Shown: piece after piece, positions 16,196 to 22,324 of the stretch
How positions within the stretch are numbered: position 1 is the stretch's first letter
Layout of the letters: each line of letters starts with the position of its first letter
NCBI GenBank assembly: GCA_002428605.1
Contig: DIXH01000102.1
Location: 10,392-35,090, forward strand
Reading direction: 5' to 3'
DNA: 24,699 nucleotides
Source: Clostridiaceae bacterium UBA6085
GTDB lineage: Bacteria > Bacillota > Clostridia > Clostridiales > Clostridiaceae
The notes under the pieces: model-generated
The model's input: only the letters and a program-made list of their open reading frames with translations
What the model was told of the DNA's origin: nothing
Databases searched by the model: none
Made by a program: the position numbers and the translations under genes

Positions 16196-17008
16196 TCATG
16201 CTGATGCAATATTCCTGTAAATTTCCAGGTCCTCATCTTTAAAGACATTAAAGATCACCCTGTCAAATTTCCCGCCATTTTTCTTCAGGAAATGTATGAC
16301 AGCTTCGAATGCTATTTCAGCGGCTCTTTCATTTGGGAAATTATACTCACCGGTTGATATGCAGCAAAATGCGACAGACCTTACTCCATTGTCAGCTGCA
16401 CACATAAGGCATGACAAGTAACTGGACCTTAGATCATCCTCAAGCGCCTGCGTTAACATAGACCTAACAATTGGCCCTACCGTATGTATGACATGGCGGG
16501 AAGGCAGATTGTAGGCACCAGTTATCTTTGCGGTTCCAGTGCCCTCGTCATGTTCCTGATCGAGCATCATTCGATGGCATTCATTTCTTAGCTGGATGCC
16601 TGCTGCTGAGTGTATTGCGTTATCAATGCATCCATGGCATGGTGCGAAACAGCCCAGCATTTCCTTATTTGCGGCATTTACGATTGCATCGGCGCGTAAT
16701 CTCGTAATGTCCCCCTGCCATATGGAGAGCTTGTGCTTGAAAGGCAAGGAGGAGCCGGGGTATTCCTCAGCCAGGGTGCTTATCTCAGAGATCTCTACAA
16801 TCCCTCTTTCGGTAGCTTCATTCCTCAGGTATTCATCCTGTACTTTAAGAAATTCTTCTGTAATGTCTTTTGGCATCCTCACATTCATAAGTGAACGCAG
16901 AAGCCTCTCCCGGTCTCTGAGTGAGTCAGGAATCACAAGACCCCTGTATGCATCATCCTCATCAAGCAGAGCTTTTATCAGGTATATTAGTCTTTCTGAC
17001 TGGTCCAT
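16196..17008 (-). CDS. Zinc-containing macrodomain, protein-ADP-ribosyl hydrolase (SirTM partner)
   Basis: A 270-residue macrodomain protein of the SirTM-linked, zinc-dependent class that removes ADP-ribose from proteins. An N-terminal helical region (1-90) precedes the macrodomain. The ADP-ribose-binding loop is DAIVNAANKEMLG (107-119). The zinc motif GCFAPCHGCIDNAIH (119-133) gives Cys120, Cys124, His125, Cys127 and His133 as candidate ligands. Further binding loops are GTGTAKIT (156-163), HTVGP and ISTGEYNFP (217-225). Length and motifs match the erasers encoded next to SirTM in staphylococci and streptococci. The ATG at 17008 is preferred; an upstream in-frame ATG at 17044 has no ribosome binding site, though the best purine run (GGAAGG) is about 14 nt from 17008. 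The cognate writer candidate lies 3.2 kb away, beyond the osmolyte transporter. Confidence 0.9.
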   Translation of the reverse strand: MDQSERLIYLIKALLDEDDAYRGLVIPDSLRDRERLLRSLMNVRMPKDITEEFLKVQDEYLRNEATERGIVEISEISTLAEEYPGSSLPFKHKLSIWQGDITRLRADAIVNAANKEMLGCFAPCHGCIDNAIHSAAGIQLRNECHRMMLDQEHDEGTGTAKITGAYNLPSRHVIHTVGPIVRSMLTQALEDDLRSSYLSCLMCAADNGVRSVAFCCISTGEYNFPNERAAEIAFEAVIHFLKKNGGKFDRVIFNVFKDEDLEIYRNIASA

Positions 17009-17074
17009 GTTATTATCACAAGCCTTCCGGTAATAAATCAGCATTAGTGTCGATACGTTATATTAGTGAGAAAT

Positions 17075-17090
17075 TTTAGCTGCAGCTAAA
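17075..17090. promoter_or_regulatory. 16-bp perfect palindrome upstream of the macrodomain gene
   Basis: TTTAGCTGCAGCTAAA reads the same on both strands. It lies about 70 nt before the macrodomain start, at a place that could overlap a -35. A TAATAT on the minus strand nearby could be the -10, but the promoter is weak by eye. A dimeric repressor site is plausible. Confidence 0.4.
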
Positions 17091-17120
17091 TCCTGGATTA
17101 AGTATAACGGAATCCAGGAT
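17090..17120 (-). terminator. Inverted repeat after the osmolyte transporter operon
   Basis: ATCCTGGATT (17090-17099) and AATCCAGGAT (17111-17120) are perfect 10-bp arms with an 11-nt loop. On the minus strand the hairpin is followed only by TTTAGC, so it is a weak terminator, an attenuator, or part of a control region for the macrodomain gene. Confidence 0.4.
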
Positions 17121-17166
17121 CCAGGTAATGTAAAATAGAGGTTTTCAGAGGGATTAAAATCCTCAT

Positions 17167-17775
17167 CTAGAGCACCTGTTCAATTTTACTCAGCAGTGAG
17201 TTGGCGAATATGGAGAGACCCCCAGCCAGTATGCTTCCCCACAATATCTTGTAGACATTCATTGTACGAAGCCCATCGAAAAGGATACTGCCTAGCCCTC
17301 CGGCATTTATTGATGCTGCAATGGTTGCAATACCTATCGTGGAAATGATCGACAGGCGTACTCCGGTTATAAGTGCCCTCTTTGATAAAGATAGTCTTAC
17401 TCTGAGAAGTATCTGCATTTTTGTCATTCCCATGCCAGATGCAGCTTCAATGATTGACGGATCGACTCCATTCAGTCCCGCTATGAAGTTTCGAAGAAGC
17501 AGGTACTGATTGTATATTACCAGAACAATTATTGCTGTCTCTTTCCCGAGACCGGTCACCGGAATCAGCAATGCGAAAAGAGCCAGGCTGGGTATGGAGT
17601 ATATCACGGAAAAGGTATGAATGAGGGCTGACGACAGTATTTTGGAGTACATGGCGAATATGGTCAGTACTGCCGCCAAAAGGAGAGAAACCGAGAGTGC
17701 AGAGCCTACCAGAAACAGATGCTCATACATTGCCTTATATAGCTTATCCGAATTTTCAAGTGCGTACAATATCAT
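17167..17775 (-). CDS. Osmolyte/quaternary amine ABC transporter permease (OpuCD-like)
   Basis: A 202-residue inner-membrane permease of the glycine betaine/carnitine/choline uptake family, with about five membrane helices starting at residue 18. The conserved cytoplasmic loop EAASGMGMTKMQILLRVRLS is the contact site for the ATPase. The ending, AGGLGSILFDGL and following, is also typical of the family. The start overlaps the ATPase stop by 4 nt (17772-17775), so the two are translationally coupled. It is the last gene of a permease, binding protein, ATPase, permease operon. The substrate cannot be fixed from the sequence; compatible solutes such as betaine, carnitine or choline are likely from the family. 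Confidence 0.88.
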   Translation of the reverse strand: MILYALENSDKLYKAMYEHLFLVGSALSVSLLLAAVLTIFAMYSKILSSALIHTFSVIYSIPSLALFALLIPVTGLGKETAIIVLVIYNQYLLLRNFIAGLNGVDPSIIEAASGMGMTKMQILLRVRLSLSKRALITGVRLSIISTIGIATIAASINAGGLGSILFDGLRTMNVYKILWGSILAGGLSIFANSLLSKIEQVL

Positions 17776-18542
17776 TCCAATCCCACCCAGAAACGCTCCT
17801 GGTTTCTTGACGATGCAATCAAGGCTGAAACGAAATCGTCGTTAGGATTTCTTACGATGTTCTGAGGAGTGTCGAACTGGCTGATCCTGCCCTGATTCAT
17901 GATTATGACTCTTGTCCCCATTTTGAATGCTTCGTTGATATCGTGGGTTACGAAAATGAATGTCTTCTTCAATCCGCTATGGATCCTTAGCAGCTCATCC
18001 TGCAGATTCATCCTGGTTATGGCATCGATAGCTCCGAAAGGCTCATCAAGCAGCATTATCTTGGGGTCAGCAGCAAGCGCTCTGGCTAGACCTACTCTTT
18101 GCTGTTGACCCCCTGAAAGCTGGGAAGGGTATCTTTTGCTGAATTCAGAAGGCTCAAGTCCAACAAGGCCGAGAAGCTCTTCTACTCTTTCATCAGTCTT
18201 ATCCTTGCTCCATTTGAGGAGTTTTGGAACCGTTGCAATATTCTCAGAGACTGTCATGTGCGGGAAAAGTCCTACCTGCTGGATTACATAGCCAATACGT
18301 CTTCTGAGCCTTACAACATCCACATCATTGATGTCTTCCCCGAACAGGATGATTTTACCGTCGCTCGGAACATTAAGGTGGTTGATCATCTTCAGGAGAG
18401 TGGTTTTTCCGCATCCGGATGAGCCAAGTACAGTGATGAGCTCTCCTTCTTCTATGGCCAGGCTAACATGGTCAACTGCATTATAGCCTGCATTCTCAAA
18501 TCTTTTGCTTACATCCACAAATTCTATCGCTGCAACCGACAT
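17772..18542 (-). CDS. Osmolyte/quaternary amine ABC transporter ATPase (OpuCA-like, no CBS domains)
   Basis: A 256-residue ATPase subunit. Walker A is GSSGCGKTT (40-48), the signature is LSGGQQQRVG (142-151), Walker B is IMLLDEPFG (162-170) and the switch His is His200 in FVTHDINEA. The LRRRIGYVIQQVGLFPHMT segment is diagnostic for the OpuCA/OpuBA/YehX group. OpuCA proteins of about 380 residues carry C-terminal CBS domains that sense ionic strength. This protein stops right after the ATPase fold, so that osmosensing module is missing and control may differ. The start lies 17 nt after the binding-protein stop. It overlaps the next permease by 4 nt. Confidence 0.92.
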   Translation of the reverse strand: MSVAAIEFVDVSKRFENAGYNAVDHVSLAIEEGELITVLGSSGCGKTTLLKMINHLNVPSDGKIILFGEDINDVDVVRLRRRIGYVIQQVGLFPHMTVSENIATVPKLLKWSKDKTDERVEELLGLVGLEPSEFSKRYPSQLSGGQQQRVGLARALAADPKIMLLDEPFGAIDAITRMNLQDELLRIHSGLKKTFIFVTHDINEAFKMGTRVIIMNQGRISQFDTPQNIVRNPNDDFVSALIASSRNQERFWVGLE

Positions 18543-18559
18543 GTCTGCCTCCTTTGTCC

Positions 18560-19471
18560 TTACTTTATTGACTCGAAAAATTCTTTTGCTACCTTTTCGT
18601 ATTCTTCCTTATCGACATCAACCCTGGCATTCAATGCTGTTATTGTTGGGGTATCAAGGCTTGCACTTACCTTGTTAATGATAGCTGCTATCTCTGGGTC
18701 TGCTTCCAGCACATTGTCACGGACTACCGGAGCCAGGTTGTATGGAGGCCAAACCATCTTGTCATCAATGAGCAGTGTGAATTCGTCTGTATTTACCAGC
18801 TGTCCTTCCGTGGTATATGCAGGTGCGACATCAGCCTCATCGTTCATTAATACCTGATATTTCAAACCATTGTCATATACCTTGGAGGATTTCCAGTCAA
18901 GTTTGCCGTACACCTTTTCAAGTGCCGGAATTCCATCTTCCCTTTGATCGACTTCACCTTGTGAAGCGAACCTGATTTCAGAGGCATGCTTCTGCAGATC
19001 AGAAATGGTTGCAATGCCAAGCTTCTTTGAAACCTCAGTCCTTATTACAAGGCCTGCCCCGTCATTAGCCTGTGAGTAGTCAAGCCATGTGACTCCAAAC
19101 TGCGTCTTATACCCTTCCTTGACCTTTTTATATACTTCATCAGGGTCTGTAATGAGTTTCTCCTTAAGGACAACCAGTAATCCGGTTCCTGTATATTCAG
19201 GATACAAATCTATCTCATCATTTATAAGGGAACTGTGGATTACCGAGCCAGCAATGGCAGGAAGTCTCTCTACCGTGTAGCCGGCATCTTCAAGTGCCAG
19301 CGCATAAAGCTCACCGACTATAAGATTTTCTGTGAAATCCTTAGTTCCTACACGTATGGCAGCCTTCTCAGTACTGACAGTCTCTGCAGACTTATTGCCA
19401 CAGGCTGAGACCGACAATGAAAGTGCAGTTATCATGCAGAGTGTAATAAACAGATGTATTCTTTTTTTCAT
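18560..19471 (-). CDS. Substrate-binding lipoprotein of the osmolyte transporter (OpuCC/OsmF-like)
   Basis: A 303-residue extracellular solute receptor tethered by lipid. The signal peptide ends in the lipobox VSAC with Cys24. The mature start holds VGTKDFTENLIVGELYAL (residues 42-59), the signature of the quaternary-amine binding family (OpuAC_3/QAT-type). DLYPEYTGTGLLV and APAYTTEGQL follow, with aromatic residues that can form the cation-binding cage. The length is normal. It sits 9 nt after the first permease gene and 17 nt before the ATPase gene, in one operon. Betaine, carnitine or choline are likely ligands, by family only. Confidence 0.92.
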   Translation of the reverse strand: MKKRIHLFITLCMITALSLSVSACGNKSAETVSTEKAAIRVGTKDFTENLIVGELYALALEDAGYTVERLPAIAGSVIHSSLINDEIDLYPEYTGTGLLVVLKEKLITDPDEVYKKVKEGYKTQFGVTWLDYSQANDGAGLVIRTEVSKKLGIATISDLQKHASEIRFASQGEVDQREDGIPALEKVYGKLDWKSSKVYDNGLKYQVLMNDEADVAPAYTTEGQLVNTDEFTLLIDDKMVWPPYNLAPVVRDNVLEADPEIAAIINKVSASLDTPTITALNARVDVDKEEYEKVAKEFFESIK

Positions 19472-19480
19472 TTTATTATC

Positions 19481-20137
19481 CTACTTTCTCAAATGATTAT
19501 ATTTAAGCATTAGCCTGTCCAGCATTTCAAATGCCAACCCGGCTGATATGGATAGCGCAGCTACAGAAATGCCGCCGGCAAGAAGTATGTCCATCCTATT
19601 CAAACCGAGTCCGGTAAAGATCATACCCCCGATTCCACCGGCACCTATCTTTGCTGCAAGGGTTGCACTCGCGATGATTTCAATCATGGCTGTCTTGACT
19701 CCAGTCAGAATAGCAGGAAGCGCCAGGGGGAACTTTACCTTCCACAGGACCTCTCTATCTGTCATTCCTACACCGTATGCTGTCTCTATCATAAAGTAAG
19801 GGACTGAGCGCAAGCCTGCGGCTGTGTTCAGAAGAATAGCCGGAACTGCCAATAGCACCAATGCTGTCATTGCTGGTTTGATCCCTGTTCCCATTACTGG
19901 AATAAGGAGTATCAGGACAGCAAGACTCGGTATGATCCTCAAAGTCTGAAAGGCTGCCGCTATCCACTTTTCATATTTCCTGTATTTGTCGCATGCATAT
20001 CCAGCCGGGATTCCGATTATTATTGCAACAGATACTGCAAGCAGGCTGATGAATACATGTTCCCTCACAGAAATAAGATAAGAGTTCTGGTTCTGGGATA
20101 TGTAGCTTATGACCTTAATCCCTATGCTTCCTGCCAA
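19481..20137 (-). CDS. Osmolyte/quaternary amine ABC transporter permease (OpuCB-like), first gene of the transporter operon
   Basis: A 218-residue permease with about five to six membrane helices. The FQTLRIIPSLAVLILLIPVMG stretch (63-83) and the ATPase-contact loop ETAYGVGMTDREVLWKVKFP are conserved in the family, and ASATLAAKIGAGGIG precedes the last helices. The start is a TTG at 20137 with AAAGGGG 8 nt upstream; no ATG in the frame is as well placed. The SirTM stop is 69 nt upstream on the same strand. I see no convincing promoter or T-tailed terminator between them, so the transporter may be read through from the nitroreductase-SirTM transcript (inference). Confidence 0.88.
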   Translation of the reverse strand: MAGSIGIKVISYISQNQNSYLISVREHVFISLLAVSVAIIIGIPAGYACDKYRKYEKWIAAAFQTLRIIPSLAVLILLIPVMGTGIKPAMTALVLLAVPAILLNTAAGLRSVPYFMIETAYGVGMTDREVLWKVKFPLALPAILTGVKTAMIEIIASATLAAKIGAGGIGGMIFTGLGLNRMDILLAGGISVAALSISAGLAFEMLDRLMLKYNHLRK

Positions 20138-20206
20138 ATTGACTACCCCTTTAGTTTGCGATTGTCCTGCCTGAACGGAGGTCAGGCCTTATAATAAATT
20201 GAAGCG

Positions 20207-21061
20207 TCAGTCTGAGACCCTTGTTAAGGCACAGATAACGTCCATCATATCCTCATCAAAGGCTATGGTCTTATCCTTGTTCTCATGGACGCCAATTGCG
20301 TAATCTTTGTTAAGCCTAATGATTGTAGCATTCGGATTCCTATATGCTATCCTCTCGAAAGGATATCTGATTATTCCTGGTGTATTGAACCCGACTCCTA
20401 GCTCCAGAAGTATTACCTTCCTGCCTTCTATTTCATCCATGAATGTACTGTATCTGTCCCGCGCCTTGAACCAATCTTCATCTTCAATGAAATACTGGTC
20501 CTTCCTGAGGTTGGTTTCCATCTCACCGCCACATACAGGACACTTTGGTACAAGCTCCGATGGAATCCTGCAGTCTTCTGTCTGTCTAAGCATCCTGGCA
20601 ACGAGTTCCTCATTGTCATAGAGCTTTGCGTGGCATCCAGTCGAGCATTGGAGTTTACCGTAATCCCCCTGGGTAGCGAATATCCTGTCATCCGGGAACC
20701 CTGCCTTCCAGAACTGATGCTCAACATTTGTTGTCAGAACGAAATATTCTTTTTCAGCAGCAAACTGGTACAATTTCTTGTAAAGGTCGGCGGCAGGCGT
20801 TTCGAACCGGTTAAGCGAGATGTGCCTGGCCCAGTAGGCCCATTTTTCCTCAATGGTTTCAAAGGGATAAAAGCTCGAACTATACAGGTCCAGGAAATCA
20901 TATTTTTCGATAAAATCTGGAAACCTGTCAGTGAATCTTTTTCCTGAATATTTCAGTCCTGCTGCATCTGAAAGCCCTGCGCCAGCTCCAATCAGAATGA
21001 ATTCAGCCTCATTTGCAGCTCTTGCTGCCTTTTCGATACGCTCTTTATAGTCCTTCATCAT
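20207..21061 (-). CDS. Class M sirtuin (SirTM), probable protein ADP-ribosyltransferase
   Basis: A 284-residue sirtuin of the macrodomain-linked class. Known members transfer ADP-ribose from NAD to a lipoylated GcvH-like carrier rather than deacetylating lysine. GAGAGLSDAAGLKYSG (25-40) is the NAD loop. The canonical TQNID motif reads TTNVEHQF (110-117), with Asn112 kept. The usual catalytic His is replaced by Gln131 in ATQGDYG, as in characterised SirTMs. A zinc site is formed by Cys139, Cys143, Cys174 and Cys177. ELGVGFNTPGIIRYPF (220-235) is the NAD-ribose segment of the class. Its start overlaps the nitroreductase gene by 17 nt. The matching macrodomain is 3.2 kb downstream. GcvH-L and LplA2, the usual operon partners, are not in the window. 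Confidence 0.9.
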   Translation of the reverse strand: MMKDYKERIEKAARAANEAEFILIGAGAGLSDAAGLKYSGKRFTDRFPDFIEKYDFLDLYSSSFYPFETIEEKWAYWARHISLNRFETPAADLYKKLYQFAAEKEYFVLTTNVEHQFWKAGFPDDRIFATQGDYGKLQCSTGCHAKLYDNEELVARMLRQTEDCRIPSELVPKCPVCGGEMETNLRKDQYFIEDEDWFKARDRYSTFMDEIEGRKVILLELGVGFNTPGIIRYPFERIAYRNPNATIIRLNKDYAIGVHENKDKTIAFDEDMMDVICALTRVSD

Positions 21062-21671
21062 TAACGCCTATCCTCTGGAAACTGTTGTAGAAAACTGTCT
21101 TTTCGACAGGCATCCTTTTACCTGTGAATTCATGATCTGGTCTTGCATCCTCAGCAGGGTATCCTAAAAGCAGAAGAACCACCGGCTTGAAGTTTTCTGG
21201 AAGACCAAGGAGATTTTTTGCCTTTTCCATGTTGAAGTAGCTTATCCAGGAGCTTCCCACACCAATTGCAGCAGCCTCCACCATCATATGAGTAGTTACT
21301 ATCGCAGCATCCACTATGCCGCTTGATTCTCCGTTCTCAGGATGCTTCCAGCAGGCTTCCTCATCATAGCAGACAAGCAAAGCGGTGCTGGCATTGTAAT
21401 GGTATGCGCTCTTTCCATTCATGTTGCCGGAGAGAAGGAGTTCCTTCTCATGTGTAGAATGGTTCAGAGGCTTGCCAAAGTCTGTAAATTCCTTAGCCTT
21501 CATAAGTGTCTCTTCACTGTTTAAAACAAGTATCCTATGCGGCTGATAGTTTACGGCAGTCGGTGCCCATCTGCCGGCTTCAAGTATCTTGTCCAGCTTA
21601 TCCTGTTCCAACGGTCTTTCGCTGTAGCTTCGGACCGTACTCCTCATTTTCCCTATATCCAATATGTCCAT
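21045..21671 (-). CDS. Nitroreductase family FMN enzyme
   Basis: A 208-residue flavoenzyme of the NfsB/FRase superfamily. The N-terminal MRSTVRSYSERPL holds the Arg pair that binds FMN phosphate. RWAPTAVNYQPHRILV follows, and the centre contains VDAAIVTTHMMVEAAAIGVGSSWI, where the dimer-interface helix and FMN contacts lie. Physiological substrates are unknown; family members reduce nitro compounds or quinones, or act as flavin reductases. An excellent AAGGAGG ribosome binding site precedes the ATG. It has its own promoter and overlaps SirTM by 17 nt, which ties a redox enzyme directly to the ADP-ribosylation writer. Confidence 0.9.
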   Translation of the reverse strand: MDILDIGKMRSTVRSYSERPLEQDKLDKILEAGRWAPTAVNYQPHRILVLNSEETLMKAKEFTDFGKPLNHSTHEKELLLSGNMNGKSAYHYNASTALLVCYDEEACWKHPENGESSGIVDAAIVTTHMMVEAAAIGVGSSWISYFNMEKAKNLLGLPENFKPVVLLLLGYPAEDARPDHEFTGKRMPVEKTVFYNSFQRIGVNDEGL

Positions 21672-21716
21672 GGTAGTTCCTCCTTAATGGCAAGGGCAAA
21701 CCTGACCATCTTCTTC

Positions 21717-21745
21717 ATAATAGAGAGAGGATGCCAATCAGTAAA
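21717..21745 (-). promoter_or_regulatory. Promoter of the nitroreductase-SirTM operon
   Basis: Read on the minus strand: TTTACT (21745-21740), 17-nt spacer, TATTAT (21722-21717), about 45 nt before the nitroreductase start. Confidence 0.65.
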
Positions 21746-21845
21746 TAACGCACTATAAAGTGCCTCAGTTACCTTTTTATAACCTGTATCAAGCTGAGCC
21801 CGGGAAATGGCTTTAGAATGTGGAGATACCCATGCAATTAAGAGA

Positions 21846-21891
21846 TGTACCCTGTAGGACAGCAATTTTCATTGTCAGTCTACAGGGTACA
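21846..21891. terminator. Large hairpin between the ABM gene and the nitroreductase gene
   Basis: TGTACCCTGTAG (21846-21857) and CTACAGGGTACA (21880-21891) form a perfect 12-bp stem with a further short inner stem. On the minus strand it follows the ABM stop by 35 nt and is followed by TCTCTTAATT. It probably ends the OYE-ABM transcript, but the T-run is poor, so a regulatory role is possible. Confidence 0.55.
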
Positions 21892-21926
21892 GCATATGAC
21901 TATTTTTTGTGATTTATTCTCCGGCT

Positions 21927-22283
21927 TTAGCGGGTAAAACCGCCTATTGGAGCCATATAAGTGCCACTGAAACCTTCCAATGCTTCCTTAAGCGGGGCTG
22001 ATGGATTCCCATAAACAACAAATCCGGTTGCAGCACCCAAAGCAAGGAGCCTTGCAGCAAACTTTTCTGTGAATGTCTGGAGGTGTACTATTGCAGACTC
22101 GGAATCAGCATACCTCTCATGAATATGGCATACTGTGTTATCTTCATTCAGTGTCCACTCATAAGACAGTGTTCCTGGTTCATTCATTGATGATTCAACG
22201 AGTTCAACCATCAGTTCCTTCAATCTTATATGGTTCCCTGTTGGTAGTGTCAGTTCAAATATCCATGATATGTTTTCTTTCAT
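21927..22283 (-). CDS. Antibiotic-biosynthesis-monooxygenase-fold (ABM) protein
   Basis: A 118-residue protein with the dimeric alpha/beta-barrel ABM fold: a first strand (ISWIFELTLP), a helix (HIRLKELMVELVESSMNEPG), then TLSYEWTLNEDN, VCHIHERYADSESAIVHLQT and a tail with FVVYGNP. The pattern of a helix ending in EPGT, then E-R-Y-x-x, is common in this family, which includes quinol monooxygenases (YgiN), heme-degrading enzymes and many members without known activity. AAGGAG lies before the ATG. It starts 41 nt after the OYE-type gene stop, on the same strand, so the two form a pair. The substrate is unknown. Confidence 0.8.
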   Translation of the reverse strand: MKENISWIFELTLPTGNHIRLKELMVELVESSMNEPGTLSYEWTLNEDNTVCHIHERYADSESAIVHLQTFTEKFAARLLALGAATGFVVYGNPSAPLKEALEGFSGTYMAPIGGFTR

Positions 22284-22324
22284 AATTAAACTCCTTCAAT
22301 ATATATCTTTGGTAAATAGATTTT

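Noticed and set aside
16596..17033. Plus-strand open frame of 145 codons opposite the macrodomain gene
   Set aside because: Shadow of the macrodomain gene, which has clear motifs; no ribosome binding site.
20169..20187. GCCTGA/TCAGGC hairpin between SirTM and the transporter
   Set aside because: Only 6 bp and no T-run on the minus strand, so not accepted as a terminator.
21653..21865. Small open frame on the minus strand between the ABM and nitroreductase genes
   Set aside because: It has no ribosome binding site, starts in the large hairpin, and covers the nitroreductase promoter; no family resemblance.
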